Source: Massospora cicadina (Eukaryota > Entomophthoromycota > Entomophthoromycetes > Entomophthorales > Entomophthoraceae). Taken from it: 64,000 nucleotides of DNA. Below, in pieces: positions 34,184-46,781 of this stretch. The position numbers and the translations under genes were made by a program. The notes under the pieces are model-generated. The model ran no database searches. It was not told the origin of the DNA and saw only the letters and a program-made list of their open reading frames with translations. The stretch is taken from contig JAKSZP010009193.1 of the NCBI GenBank assembly GCA_022478985.1, positions 186,001-250,000 on the forward strand, given 5' to 3'. Each line of letters opens with the position of its first letter. The stretch's first letter is position 1.

Positions 34184-37100
34184 ATGTTGAATATTGCCGG
34201 ACTCAAGGTCTCGCTGTCCTGGGCTAGGAATCTGAGTTTTTTACAGAAAAATTCACCCATGGATATCCTGGCCATCCAGGAGTCCCAACTGTCCACGAGG
34301 TTCTGAGGATGCTTGGAAAACCATGCTCCTCCCATCCCTATCCTTTTTGGTCAGAGCACTGTGGGGTGCTAGTTCAGAAAAACAATTTTTTCAAATTTTT
34401 ATTTTCAGAATCCTTCCTCAATGGCTGAGTCCTCATTGTCACTTTCTCATGGGCCAACGTGGCACACGCTATTATCAACATCTATGCCCCAATCTGTGCA
34501 TGAGAGTGTTGGGAATTTTTCTCGTCAGAAAAATCCCTCCCACTACCCCCAGACCCTTTTGTAGTCGGTGACATGAACTGTTGGCTAAACACACCCACAG
34601 ACCGTTGCCTTCCTCCTCACACGCCCCCAGGGTCATGTAGAACTTCGCGTTCTAAAGGCCACCCTTGGGTTAATGGATGTGCTGCCATGGCAAGCTCTGC
34701 TGCTCAAAAACATGACGTGCCCCCACATCCACAACGGCCAATTAAGGTCCATGACCCGCATAGACCTTATCCTTATGCCAGCGAAGTTCCAACCTCACAT
34801 TTCCCACTTCAAAACGACAAAAATTGAATTCTCCAACCACCGGCTGGTCTCGATAACCTACCACCTACCTGTCACAGTGGCTAAGGCCCCACATTGGTAC
34901 AAACTCCGCCCTCCCAAACTTGCGTCGCCAGGATTTTCCACTTGGGTGGAATCAGCAACTTTGGCAAAAGGGTTAGTTACACCATTTTGCGCGGACCCCA
35001 TCTCCACATGGTCAACCTTCAAAGAGGATACCATCCGCCACGCTCACCACCTCTCCTCCCGACGCTCATGAGTCACATCAGCTGTCATTTTGCGCGCTCT
35101 GGCAGAGTTGGCACACCTGGAGTCCAACATCCCAGCTACAGGCTACAGCCCTGCATGGGGCCAGAAGTGGGTGGAAGCAGCCGCCCACCTCAACGCGCTC
35201 AAAAGGCAACACAAACATCAGGTTTGTGTTCAGTACAGGGCCAAACGCATTACAGAGGGCAACAAGTGCACTGCATATTTTTTAAAAAAATTTTGCACCA
35301 CGCCAGAGCGTGGCCTGCATACAGGTGTGAAGATCGGATAATTCTGTCATGGATATGCCAGCTGAAGTGGCAATCAAAATACAAGAGTATTACTCCGAGC
35401 TATACCAATCCAATCCAATTCAGCTGGCCAAAGTGGCGGAATTTTTCGACTGAACCCACATCTGCACCATTTCCTGATACCCAGAAATAATGAATTTGAT
35501 TACTCCGAATGAACTATGGACAGCCATCTGCGGTGCACTAAATTGGAAATGCCCAGGCCCAGATGGCATTCCATATGAATTCTATAAAAAGTACTTCAAA
35601 TATATATATCCACTGCTGCTTGCATCACTTAACCAGAGCCTTCTGGAAACGCGCCTTCTACTAGGAGGACAAGAGGCCTTCACCATCACACTCTTCAAGA
35701 AAGGGGACAAGCTAGACTTAGCCAACTGGCCCCCTATTTCTTTAACTAACACGGATACAAAAATTATAACTAAAATCATGGCTAACCGTTTAGGGATTGT
35801 AGCATCTGCCACCATCTCCCTAGAACAATTCAGTTTCATACCCAGAAGGTCGATTTGGGACAACGTGCACTCTGTGGCTAATGCATGCCAGTCCACAGCC
35901 TCTGGGGCACTTGTATTCTTGGACCAACAGAAGGCCTATGATAGAGTAAACTGGGAATACCTTAGAGCCTGCCTCCATCAATTCCGTTTACCCCCTCGCT
36001 TCATCAACTGGGTAATGCTGCTCACGGAATCTGCAACAATGACAGTGTGTGGCCCTGGCTTCCTAACGGAAGTAGTCCGCCCTCAAAGGGGCTTACAACA
36101 AGGGGACCCCCTTAGCCCACTCTTATACAACTTCAGCCTTGACCTACTACTTTGAAACGTGAATGCCCAACTCACTGGGGTCCATGTACCAGGCTAAGCC
36201 CCAGTCAAGATGATGGCATTTGCAGATGACTGTGTGGTTGGGGTGTCTAATAATAAAGATGCACGTGCACCTGATGCTCTCATCCAGGAGTATTCCCGGG
36301 TAAGTAACGCTGCACTGAATGCTTCCAAAACTGAAATCATCCTCCTTGGTCGGTATCAAACCTGCTGGGCCCCAGCAACCAGTGCCTGCCCGGCCCATCT
36401 GCTCACACACGTGCTCGCCCTCCCAGCTCACCCCACACCGCCCCACTAGTGCTCCCCTTCGTGCCACGCCCTACCATAGGGCCTGTCCGCCATCTGGGCG
36501 TGTGGGTGGAGGCAGGCGGGTATGCATCAGCAGTAATGGAAAGTCGTATTCTAGACAACGTGACAAAGCGCATCGCCTCCCTCAGAGCCCACCCTACTTC
36601 CCTTACTGGCAGGATTGTTTTAGCCAACTCTATGCTCCTCTCCAAAGTCTGGCTTGGAGCCCACACCATCCCCTTCTCCCCAAGCTTTTTCAAATCCTTG
36701 TATGCCCTTCTGCAAGGATGGCTTTGGTCAGGCCGCCCACCACCAGTACGGCTAGAGGTCATGTTTGGCCCTCATCATCATGGTGGCATGGGCCTGCTTG
36801 ACTTCAAAGCCCATGCTGCCAAGATCCTGGGCACCTGGATTGCGGCTGTCACCGCCCCTACGCTCCCCTCCCAACTCTGGTCCCACGCGGCCCACTCCAA
36901 CTTCTCCCGCGCCTTGGGCCTTAACAATCCATAGAACCCTCACTCCTTGATGAAATACCTGGCTTCAAACCCATCGGCCACAGGTCCTCATGGGACTAAA
37001 ACCCACTACAAACGAATCCTCCTCTCCATGTGGAGCGCTGAGTGGAGAATTCGTATTAGCGGACACACAGCCCTGAGAGGCCGCCCCTCTCCTCAGTTCA

Positions 37101-37785
37101 CACAAGAAGTACAGGGGCTACCCATCCAAGATGGCGTGATCCCCACACGACCCCATGTCCTATCCAGGGTGGACTACCTGGACATGATGGACATCCCTTA
37201 CTCCATTGAGACTCAGAAGGCTATTTGGAAATAAGCACACCATCCTCTGTTGCAGCCTCAAATCCGTTCCCATGTGTGGCACTGCCTGAGGCGGGTGTAC
37301 CATATGGCTGAGCGCTCTAACGCTTTACACTCATCCTGCGTCATGTGTGGCCAGTATGGAACGCTGTTCCACCGAATGGAGAAGTGTCCTACCTCTAGAG
37401 TGATATGGCGCGAAGTTCAACGTCTGCTTGGCCAGGATCAAACACATTCCTTCAGTATGATAAGAGATATGTTTGCTTTATCAATGGCTTTCCCCTTCCA
37501 CTCTCCCTCCGTGCTCTGGTGATTGCAATCGCCATGTGGACTATCCACACGATTGTCTTTGATGCCATCGCAGGCTCCACCCCCACCCTCCCAGAAGCTG
37601 TCCACAGATTCCGGTCCCATTTGGTGGACCACTTTCAGGCGTGGATGTTTGGATACCTCCCACCGCGTTGCTGACAGCTGGTCTCCTCCTGGTTCCCAGT
37701 CTGGTTCATCAAATCAGACCCTTTCCTCCACACATGTTCAATTGTGGCTAAGGCCCCTTCACACGTTCCCTCCCCTTCCCCATAG
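34184..37785 (+). pseudogene. LINE-B ORF2: APE endonuclease, reverse transcriptase, zinc finger
   Basis: Start MLNIAGLK at 34184, the usual N-terminal motif of APE endonucleases. MDILAIQES near 34260 holds the catalytic Glu. RIDLILMPAKF near 34760 and FSNH near 34832 follow (S-D-H changed to S-N-H). RT: the open run 35490-36155 has KCPGPDGIPYEFYKKYF, ITLFKKGDKLDLANW, FLDQQKAYDRVNWEYL and QQGDPLSPLLYNFSL, and the catalytic F-A-D-D is at 36219-36230. The C-terminal finger at 37337-37387 is C-X2-C-X7-H-X4-C. There is no RNase H domain. At least five stops or shifts. The end at 37785 is later than in LINE-A because the equivalent stop is read through. Confidence 0.9.
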
Positions 37786-37915
37786 TGGCGTTCCCGCTGG
37801 CAACAAGAGATAGCATTGCTTCTCTGGGGTGCCTTCCCTGTTACTAAGTTTTGTTTCTTTTGGGTCAAAGACGGAAGTGTCCGTCCCATGGTTGGCCTTC
37901 CTCGCAATAAATTTA

Positions 37916-37932
37916 AACACATCCGTCAAGGT
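37916..37932. repeat. Target-site duplication of LINE-B, right copy
   Basis: Second copy of AACACATCCGTCAAGGT, directly after the AATAAATTT tail. Confidence 0.93.
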
Positions 37933-40770
37933 GTCCTGACCTATCTGGGAATTCTAGTTCCTGCCTATGCTGGACCCTTATCAGTGTTTTTGGCTAACCT
38001 CATTAATAAACCTAGGATAATGGGCTAAATGGTACAGCTGCTTATGTTTGCCTCCTACCTGTGTGAGCCATTGAAAATGTCCATAGCTTTGAAAGGTTTA
38101 CAAGATTTTGGGTTAGAAACACCCCCATCAGTAGCCCTATTCTTCTCTTCTATTGTGCAGGGACTCACTAGTTAGCAAAAGAGCCAGTTTAAAAAGTTTT
38201 GAAAGAATACTCAGATCTCTTATCAACCTCTACTTATGACTTTAAGAAAATAATGGCGTTTTGAATCGCGTAGAGACTGAGGACGCCCCTCTTTTTGGTC
38301 ATGTCCTTACCAAAAAAAGTAAAGTCAAAGAGGCTCAAGTGGCTGTTGAGCTCAAGAAAATACTTGAAGGTGGGTTATTGGTGCCTTCGAGTTATTCTTT
38401 AGGCCTCCCCCTCCTGTTAGTTCAGAAGAAGGATGGCAGCCATCATATGGTGATGGACTATTGACGGCTTACTTTTATTACCAAAAAGGACAGTTCTTTT
38501 TGCCCAGTATCGGCGACTCTCTTTGCTTGCTCACTGGGTCACAGTACTTTTCCACTATGAATCTTTCTAGTGATATTTTCAAATAGAGCTCATCCTTAAA
38601 GATTAATCCAAATGTGCGCTCATAGACAATGGAGGTCCATTTAAGCCAACAAGCATGCCTCAGGGCCATTGCAATTCGGCCACCACCTACCAACGTGCCA
38701 TGTATGAATACTGGGTGACTTGAAACTATCCTGTGTCTATGTGTACCTTGATGATATTACTGTTTTCTCATGAGCCTTTAATGGTCATGTGGAACACCAC
38801 TAAAAGACTTTGACCATCTTATAAGCCTTAATAAAGCATTAAGCCTTTGAAGTACTTCTTTTTCCAATCTGAATTGCTTTCCTTGGACAAAAAGTCGCGA
38901 AGGATGGTATACAGCCCATCCTGGATAAAGTTGACCCCATTAAGAAATTTTCACGCCCTCAGAGCCTTGTGGATAATCAAGTATTCCTGAGCATGGTAGG
39001 CTATTACTGTCAGTTAATTCTTCAGTTTGCTAACTTAGCCAAGCCCATGGTCTATCTCCTACAGAAGAATGTGCCTTTTTGAGTGGCAGCCCAAAAAAGA
39101 GCAGGCTTTAATGCATTAAGTACTACTCTTTTACAGTACTTTAAGTTAATCCACGCTTTAATTGACCCTTTTTGCTATGCACTGACACTAGTGACATTGC
39201 CGTTGGGGCCATCCTATATCAGCACAATAAAATCAGGTTCATCACCCGTTGGCTTACTTCTGCAAGAAACTGAGTGAGTTTTAATGGAAAAATAGCATTA
39301 CCAAGTGCAAGTTCCTAGCTGTTTTATTGTCAATAAAGCACTTTTGGCCCTACTTATATGGCACTGTTTTCATCATTATCACATATCATTCTTGATTCTG
39401 ATGGCTGCAACAAATGAAGGACCCAGATGGCTGGCTATCATGATGCTTCTAAAGGCCACAGAACTACAATTTAACCACTGTACATCGTTCATGAGAATTC
39501 ATCATAACGTCTTTGGTCTCTAAAGTATGCTAGCACTCAAATTCCTGACCTCAAGTAAGACCAACTGAGTGATCTAATTGTCCAGGCCAAGAGATGGGAG
39601 GTAGAGACTCCTGATATCCAAGATGAACTCTAAAGAATGACCTGAGTACTTAAATTAAAGCGTTAATGCTATACAAGAAAATCAACAAGAAATGGCTTTC
39701 TTATGTCCGCCCTTCTTCCTGAACTGATGTTATCCTAGAAGGGTAAAATGTCCCTGGGACATGGGGAAGTGAGAAATGTCCCATGAATAGCTGAAGAAAC
39801 GACGTTACTTTTACTGAATGGTTGAGAACAATTAGGAAGTTCTAGAGGCTTGTATGACTTGAAATCCCAGTATTGGGCCTGCCCTCTAATATTAGCATTC
39901 AGTTATGGCTCCATCAGGCCCTTTAATGTCATCAGCATCGATGTAGTGGGCCCACTGCTCACCAGGTTTCAAATCCATACAAATCCTATTAGTTGTGGAC
40001 CATCTAACCAAACTGGGCGAATCAAATTCTGTACATGCTGCCACCGCAAAAGTCACAGCTCTGTTCCTTTTTCAATCCATTTTCCCCAAAAACAGATGCC
40101 CACAAACTTTACTCTCAGATAAAGGGCTAAATTTCACCTCTCAGGTAGTATCGGAACTCTCGCCGCTTTTAGAACTATTTAGACTTTATTAGCCCCTTAA
40201 AAACCTTCACCAATGGAGCGGTGGAACGTGCTAATAGATCCCTCATCTCTATCTTGTGGAAGATGACCGCCTCCAACCTGGCCACTGGAACATTACTTAC
40301 ACAGCGCCTTGCTCGCTTATCAAATAATCTACCACCAAATCATCAAGGTGTCCCACTTTGAAGCTCTATATGGGTGTGCTCCTCAGTTACAAATTAGCGT
40401 TCAACCCCCGCTTGATACCTATGTGCCCAAGAACACTGGTATAACCATGAGGGGCTTATCCGATGGAATTGTCTGGCTTCAAGCCCTAGCCCCACAAGGC
40501 ATTGTCATCACACACAGAAAGAGAGACATCACGTTTTTTTGTCAGCTGATCCTCCTTTCCCATTTTTCAATCAGGTGACCTCATTATCTTTTATCACAGT
40601 TTGAACTGGAGGTTGACAGAACAATTTTGACGTTTTTTGTCTGGACCTTAAAAGGTCAATTATAAGGTAAACTCTGAGTACTCCATTCCCAATGTCAATC
40701 AAAGGACTGTGGTGAATTGTTAACATGGTTAATCCCTTTGGCCCTATACCCCCCTCTAACAAGAATCTTA
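37933..40770 (+). pseudogene. pol: pol of element C: reverse transcriptase, RNase H, integrase
   Basis: RT entry: KSKVKEAQVAVELKKILEGG and LLVQKKDGSHHMVMDY in 38261-38464. SQYFSTMNLSSDI near 38545 covers the first catalytic Asp region. The palm motif CVYVYLDDITVFS near 38735 keeps Y-L-D-D. FLGQKVAKDGIQPILDKV near 38882 and FLSMVGYYCQL near 38985 follow. RNase H: TDTSDIAVGAILYQHN near 39183. Integrase: FNVISIDVVGPLL near 39922, LLSDKGLNFTSQVVSEL near 40110 (Asn changed to Lys), and C-terminal GDLIIFYH near 40577. Stops and shifts throughout. Confidence 0.83.
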
Positions 40771-40780
40771 AGGGGGGCGT
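40770..40780 (+). promoter_or_regulatory. Polypurine tract of element C
   Basis: AAGGGGGGCGT stands immediately before TGTCAGGATTTTGG, the 3' LTR start. Confidence 0.75.
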
Positions 40781-41250
40781 TGTCAGGATTTTGGAAAATG
40801 AACAAGTTAAACCCCCTCTTAAATTGTACATTGATAGGTCAACTCTAAAGCCATCAAAAACAGAACAGGTCCTTGATGGAACCAATGAGAGCTTTGATTA
40901 GGAAGCACCACACGCACAAAATTAAAGGAGATGCCTTCATTAATTTCACTGCTGCTTCCTGAGCCTCAAGAGGTGTGACTTTACCATTGTGTTCATAATG
41001 ACAATTAAGAACAATGAGGGCGCCGACCAATTAGTCAATCCAGAAGACTGTGAATGATCCTGATTGCATAGGGCCATGGAGATCCTCTAGGCACCACATC
41101 CCCAACATCCTATAGATATTGACACTTTCTAACTTAATATGTAGTCTATTTTGCTCCATCTTTTTGATTCATTGACCTCTATACTAGTTTACAACTTTGA
41201 GCCCATTTTTTAAAATTCATCTACAGTCAAGAGAACTGTTACGCTGAAGA
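40781..41250 (+). repeat. 3' LTR of element C
   Basis: 470 bp, TGTCAGGATTTTGG to ACGCTGAAGA, pairing with 18867-19335. The end is set by where the similarity to the 5' copy stops. Confidence 0.87.
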
Positions 41251-41471
41251 CCTTTACTGAACCAGTCAAAAGCTATGCAATTGATAACAAGGATCAAAAA
41301 CCTGTTAATGCCAAACTCAAGACCTGAATTTATGAAATACAAGCTGAGTAGTTACTATGATGCAGGTCAGGGGACAAACAGAACAAGATGAGGAGAACAG
41401 TTAAATTGATAATGCCGTTGTAAACCTTTAGAGTCTAGATTACTCAAATATCCTCTTTAGTGAGCACTAGA
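41251..41471 (+). other. Element G sequence between C and H
   Basis: About 220 bases. The first 100 continue the frame interrupted by element C. At 41451-41469, TCCTCTTTAGTGAGCACTA resembles the inverted primer-site motif of element H, although it lies outside H's left LTR. Confidence 0.45.
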
Positions 41472-42697
41472 TGTAAACTTTCAAGTCTATCGCACAAATT
41501 CTAATGTGTGCAAATATTAACTTGTTAATATATATAATCTGATAATATATGTGGGAGGTTGATACTCAATGAAGACTATTATCCAGCTGGGATTTTGGCA
41601 TCCATATATCTCTTCTGCTCAAGTTTCTCCTTGGCTGAGGACCTGAAACTTCCTTCAACCCACTGATAATGTAATTAATTTATCCTTGCACTGGAACTTA
41701 TTCTATTATCAGTAATAGTAGAGAATATAGGAAACTTAATTCTCTCATGCAACAAGGGAAATCCTATACCTTCAACTATTCCACTAGCGTTGGCAAACTT
41801 CTGGTCACAATAGAACTTAGCCTAGTGTCAGTAGGTTCAGCGTTTCTTAAAGGAACTTCTCCCTTCCTCTCTTAATGCAGGAGCCAGCGGAGAACTTGAA
41901 AAAGCAATATCTAACCAAAGGATCACTATCCTTCAACTCTAACCCTAAGATTTAAAACCAAAATATACAACAGGCCATATGTCTATGAGAATTATCAACT
42001 TTAATTATTATTCATTCTGCTTTATTAATTAAAAAATTAATGTGATATAAGGAAATCTGTCGCCCAACTCATCTGTTAGCGACCCAGTTGGAATGGAAAC
42101 TGTCGCCAAGGAATTAACCCTCCACAAATTGCTCAACAATGAATGAGGCATCTGCTCATCCATCCACCTAATCATTAACCACCGCTGACTAGATAATGAT
42201 CCACCATGGATTAAAATTGGTGTTATCATGCCCCAACGCCTCTATAATCTCCAGCAATATATCCTTATCAGGATAGCAACTGGATTAGACATTGTGACCT
42301 TTTAATCATTAATAGCAGGTCACGTTGCCTAGAAATTTAACCTGAAAGTTGCTGTCAACAAAAGCTTTGTCAATGCCTAAAAACTACAATAAAACCCTAA
42401 ATCAAATAGTGACAATTGCTGATTGACTCATACAATAAAATGCAATTACTAATTACTAGATTGATAATCAAATCATATATAAACAATGTTGGAGATCCTT
42501 TACAATGAAAGAATAGTAATCTGGAGGGATCAAATCACAGTGGATTAATTGTTATTTGTTAAGGAATTTCGCCAAACAATAGTTTGTCATATGAAATGGT
42601 AACTCCCATATCCACTAAAGGTTTTCACCCCCAGCTGATAAAGCAGATCATTTAATATAGTGAATTTGATTGATGTGAGCATAAATTAATCCCAACA
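41472..42697 (-). repeat. Left LTR (3') of element H
   Basis: 1226 bp. Shares with the right LTR GCCTAGTGTCAGTAGGTTCAG, AGGAGCCAGCGGAGAACTTG, TAGATAATGATCCACCATGG and many other blocks. Confidence 0.8.
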
Positions 42698-45490
42698 CTC
42701 CCCTGATTAACTGGATTATCCGGTGGAAGATAAGAACTCAGAAATGGATGACACCTCAGGCCATCATCATAATTTAACCCCATAGTTCAATATGATTTCA
42801 GCGGGGCTCAGTCATGTCCTCATCAATGCATCTCATTCAATTCTTAGCAATTTGTCTCCTTTTCTTATTTTACTAAATACTGCCGCCTCAATCAAGCGCA
42901 GTTCTGACAGCCTCATTCCATACCAGGACTATTTCAGATGAATTCGGCTTTAATACATTCTGGAAAGCTAGTATTATCCATGTGGTAATCTATGACTCCA
43001 TGTCCTTAAAAGGATTCCCTCAATCAGCTTCAACAATCCTTGGTTCCTGTGCTCCCTCAAGCTGGGCTCTACATTTTCTGATTAATGCGGATCTTCTTTC
43101 TTGTGCCTCTTCATGATGGATCCATATTTAATAGGAGCTGATCTTGACAATGTTCACGGTCTTTGTTAATCCATTGTAATTCATCCCCCTTTTTTCCGCA
43201 TGACAACAGTAGGTGATAACACTGCTAGATACTTCCAATTTCAACAACAATACAATTGATTTCCATTATACTTTAATCTCTATTTATTTTTATATAGATT
43301 TTCTAAATTTATTTTCTTATGTTATTCCTTGTTGCAATGGAATTTAACTTATTAACAGTTGGTTCAGAGGTCCTTCTTTTGAAACTTGATCAGAAATTCT
43401 GGTTCTGAGGTCCCCTCCTGAGACTTATCCAGCAATTATAGTTCAGCGGTACCCTCTTGAGACTTAATTAACACAATGGAACTTGACCTATCAAAGGCTT
43501 AGTCATTTCACGAGAACATTGCATTATTTATTTCTTAGATACTTTACTATAAGTATTTGGTATGGACCTCTTCACTATATACCCACCCACAATATTTCTC
43601 AGTATATAGTCATCTTTTGCTTCTTGGCAAATATCTCAAAAAATCCTATTAATTTTCCATTCATTCCTGACTTGGCATTGATTTTTAAAGGTCTGAATCT
43701 TAATTTATTTTTCAACAGCTGGCATTTAATCCATTATATCATAAAATGCGACTTCATTGCCAATCACTAGTTCAGTTAAAACAAATTTGATCATTTTTCT
43801 TCATGAACTGATTCTTGGCATTATTTTCCATGCCTAACATATGATTAATCCCGCTGACAGATCTGGAAATGATCCCTTGATTGCTCAGATTGGTACGGAA
43901 ACGTTAGTTTCACTCACCTTTGGCTTGAATTAATTATTTTCATCCTCGGCATTTCATGCCTTTTCCATTAATTATGTAGTGTAGGGTCAAACGACTTCCC
44001 TTATGATTTCTGTATCAATTGCCTTCATTTTTGACTTAGCTCTTGTGATAGCATTTATTCAACATTTAATCTTATTACAGTGGATTCTATTCAGGGCCCT
44101 CTATGAATAAATCTGAAGTATCTACTTCATCTGGGCAGATACCTGGAGGAGAAGGTTTAAAGCAGTGCTAGATTGTTCCATATTTAGACTCCTAAATCTT
44201 ATCTGAATCTTAAGCAGTTTCCTCCTCTTGAGGCAAATAAAATTCACTTTAAATCCTGGCTTCTTCCCCCACTTTAGATAAAAATTTTAGTTGCACCACA
44301 ATTTCTGACAGTGGTTTTTTATTTACCTGTTCATGTTGATACATCATGTTTCTTCCCTGTAAAACTAAATTCTGCTGGTCTTATTTTCCAAAATTCTTGT
44401 CTTCATTTTTACTGGAGTCTGCTCCTCATTATTTGGAATTTTCTTTGATAGTTTGATTAGGCGCATTAAATGTCAAGCCTAACATTTTTATATTTTCCAC
44501 CATCTGCTTTATGGAAGTCTGATTTATCAGTGCCAAAACCATGGTGTGGTGCAGATCTCTGTAGGGCTAAAGCGCCTTCTGTTTTGCTATGTGTGAATCA
44601 ACATCTGATAATACTTTTGATCCTGTTAGGATTTGAGGTTACTGTGAGATAATAAGCAAAAGTGGCTAATGTTTCATCCTTCTATAACTAATTATAATAA
44701 AATCCTGTATAAAGTTAGCCATCTTTGTAGGACTACAAATTCAGTTATAGTTGCTTCTTTGGCGTCGCAGGTGATAATTATCCCAGTGGAGATGAGGAAC
44801 ACCTGATTTTGAAAGTTAATGTCTAAGAAGTTCGTCATGGTTACTGCTTTTTGTTGGTCACCATATCCAAACATCATTTTTTAAAATAGGTGGAAAAATG
44901 CTGGTGCATAATCCTGGTGAGACATAGATAATTTCAGCATACTCCAAAACTTTTCCGTTTCTACTGTGGCATAAGTTTCCTGCTCAGCAACATGACTAAT
45001 GGTAGGTATATTTTTGGAAGTTATAACCAAATTTTGCAGCGAAAGCTTCAGGCATATTTCTTGGGGTTTTTGCCTTTCCATATGGACTTTTGTGTCTCGT
45101 TTTCAGCTTCATTCGCCTCCATTTGGGCTCAATCATACTTTTGATCTTAGAGTTCTTCAATGTGCTTTAGCATCTGCATTATGTTCCCTAAATCTGGCAG
45201 AAGCGTTATCAATCCATTTCTATCCCAGTTTACTGGAATAGTAACTCTTTAATAATACGTTATCCTTCATTTCAATGAAGTGACCTTCCCATAAAGATTT
45301 TTTATGACTTTACAAATTATTTGGTTTCCTCTTAGGCTAAATCACTCTTTCATCCAATTTAGTTAAAATCAACTTGTGACGCTGAGTTCAGCATATTCTT
45401 GTTAACAGTCTCTCATTCCGTCCACAGCTTCCTAAGTTCATTTATACACATTTTGCTGATAACTTCTTCTATAATATTTGTCCTTAAAAC
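42698..45490 (-). pseudogene. Internal region of element H with possible gag remnants
   Basis: Minus-strand open frames 44881-45081 (LSLQNLVITSKNIPTISHVA, TEKFWSMLKLSMSHQDYAPA) and 44692-44877 (QKAVTMTNFLDINFQNQVFL) follow each other across one stop and could be capsid-like. I recognise no knuckle, protease or RT. The rest (42698-44690) is AT-rich, with stops in all frames; an open plus frame at 43483-43770 has no recognisable content. Confidence 0.4.
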
Positions 45491-45588
45491 TCAACTACCC
45501 CCTGTAATGAACGCCAAATGTAAACTTTTAATTCTGTTACTCAACTACCCTCTGTAGTGAGCACTAATGTAAGCTTTCAAGTCTAATG
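45489..45588 (-). repeat. 50-bp tandem duplication over the LTR/primer-site junction of H
   Basis: Two units beginning ACTCAACTACC at 45489 and 45539 each hold a primer-site motif (plus strand CCCCCTGTAATGAACGCCA at 45498-45516, CCCTCTGTAGTGAGCACTA at 45548-45566) followed by TGTAA, the LTR edge. The minus-strand reading of the first, TGGCGTTCATTACAGGGG, is close to the primer site of element D. Confidence 0.65.
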
Positions 45589-46781
45589 AACATGTTCTTA
45601 TGTGTGCAATTAACTTGTGATATTATATGTCTAATAATATGTTTGGATGGTTGATACTAATATGAAGACTATTATCTAGCTGAGATTTTCACAAATATCT
45701 CTTCTGCTTAGATTTCTCCTCGGGAAAGGTACTGGTAACATTACTTAAACCCAAAGTGAAGGTACTTAATTTACCCTTGCACTTTAACTTAGCCTATTAT
45801 CATTAGGTTCAGAGGTTACAGGGGACTTTGTTATTTCAAACAACAAGGAAAATCATATTCCTTCAAATCTTCCTTTAGAGTTAGAAAACTTCTGGTCAGA
45901 ATAGGACACAGCCTAGTGTCAGTAGGTTCAGCAGTCTTAAGGGAACTTCTCTCTTCCTCTTAACGCAGGAGCCAGCGGAGAACTTGACAAGCAATATCTA
46001 GCTAAAGGATCTCTGTCCTTTAACTCTTATACCAAGAGTAAAAAATACCAAAATGTACAAATAGGCTAAATATCTAAGGTTTTATCCATGTTTATTTATT
46101 CATTTATTATGTTTATTGATTATAGAATAAGATGAATATAGAGGATTCTGTAGCCCAATATTCTGTTGTCGCCCCATTTGTAGGCAGCTATTGCCAATGA
46201 ATTAACCATCCACAAATTTCTAACGACTAATTGGTCATTTGCTCATCCATATACCTAGTCAGTATCCACCTCCAACTAGATAATGATCCACCATGGGTTA
46301 AAAAGGAGGTAGCATATCTCAACGACCTCATCAATTCCCAAAAAATCATCCTTATCAGGCTAATAACCTGCTTAGTTAATAGGACTTTTTGTTAATGATA
46401 GTAGGTCAGGTTGCCTAAAAGGTTAACCCTCAAGCTGCTATCAACTTTCAGCTTTTTCAATGTCCAGCAACTAAGAATAAAACCTGAATTAATCAGCTAC
46501 AAACCCCAATCAACTCATATAATATAATCATAAATTAATTAATAAATCAATACTCAGATCATATGAAAATACTTTATTGAGGATCCTCTTTAACTGAAAG
46601 ATATGTAATCCATCAGGATCAAATTCTTGGCAAATTTAGTTAATTTTTTAAGGGCTTTTACCAAACAACAGTTAACATATGAAATGATCAGTCCCATATC
46701 CACTATATGGTTTCATCCTCTTTGGATAAAGTAGATTATATAATTTAATGAAGCTAGATAGTGTGTGCATACTAGAATACA
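45568..46781 (-). repeat. Right LTR (5') of element H
   Basis: About 1214 bp, pairing with 41472-42697. The right edge GAATACA corresponds to minus-strand TGTATTC. The left edge is 45568, or 45519 if the duplicated unit is counted. Confidence 0.77.

Larger units (their letters stand above)
32646..37915 (+). mobile_element. LINE-B, full-length APE-type non-LTR retrotransposon
   Basis: 5270 bp between perfect 17-bp duplications. Same family and length as LINE-A, with better preserved frames. Order: 5' leader, ORF1 (RNA-binding, knuckle), ORF2 (endonuclease, RT, zinc finger) and a short 3' end with GCAATAAATTT. It landed in the spacer before RT of element C, less than 100 bases from element D. 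RT and finger motifs are intact, but stops and frameshifts make it inactive. Confidence 0.93.
18867..41250 (+). mobile_element. Ty3/gypsy element C with collagen-like Gag, host of D and LINE-B
   Basis: The LTRs are 18867-19335 and 40781-41250 (469 and 470 bp), in the same orientation. Removing D (22097-32535) and LINE-B (32646-37915) leaves about 6.7 kb with gag and protease before D, and pol after LINE-B. Flanks ACCTC and ACCTT could be an imperfect 5-bp target duplication if the LTR ends one base earlier. Gag, protease and integrase resemble elements A and F most. Stops are frequent. Confidence 0.85.
41472..46781 (-). mobile_element. LTR element H, 1.2-kb LTRs, no recognisable pol
   Basis: Direct repeats of about 1.2 kb at 41472-42697 and 45568-46781 flank 2.9 kb. 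Orientation is minus: read that way, a polypurine stretch (CAGGGGAG) precedes TGTTGGGATTAATTT at 42697, and a primer-site motif follows the other LTR near 45500. The internal part is too short for gag-pol and shows no RT or integrase motif, only two short open frames, so H was probably non-autonomous. It sits inside element G, next to C. Confidence 0.72.

Noticed and set aside
36147..36762. Minus-strand open frames of 106 and 119 codons
   Set aside because: Shadows of LINE-B reverse transcriptase, whose F-A-D-D motif is on the plus strand.
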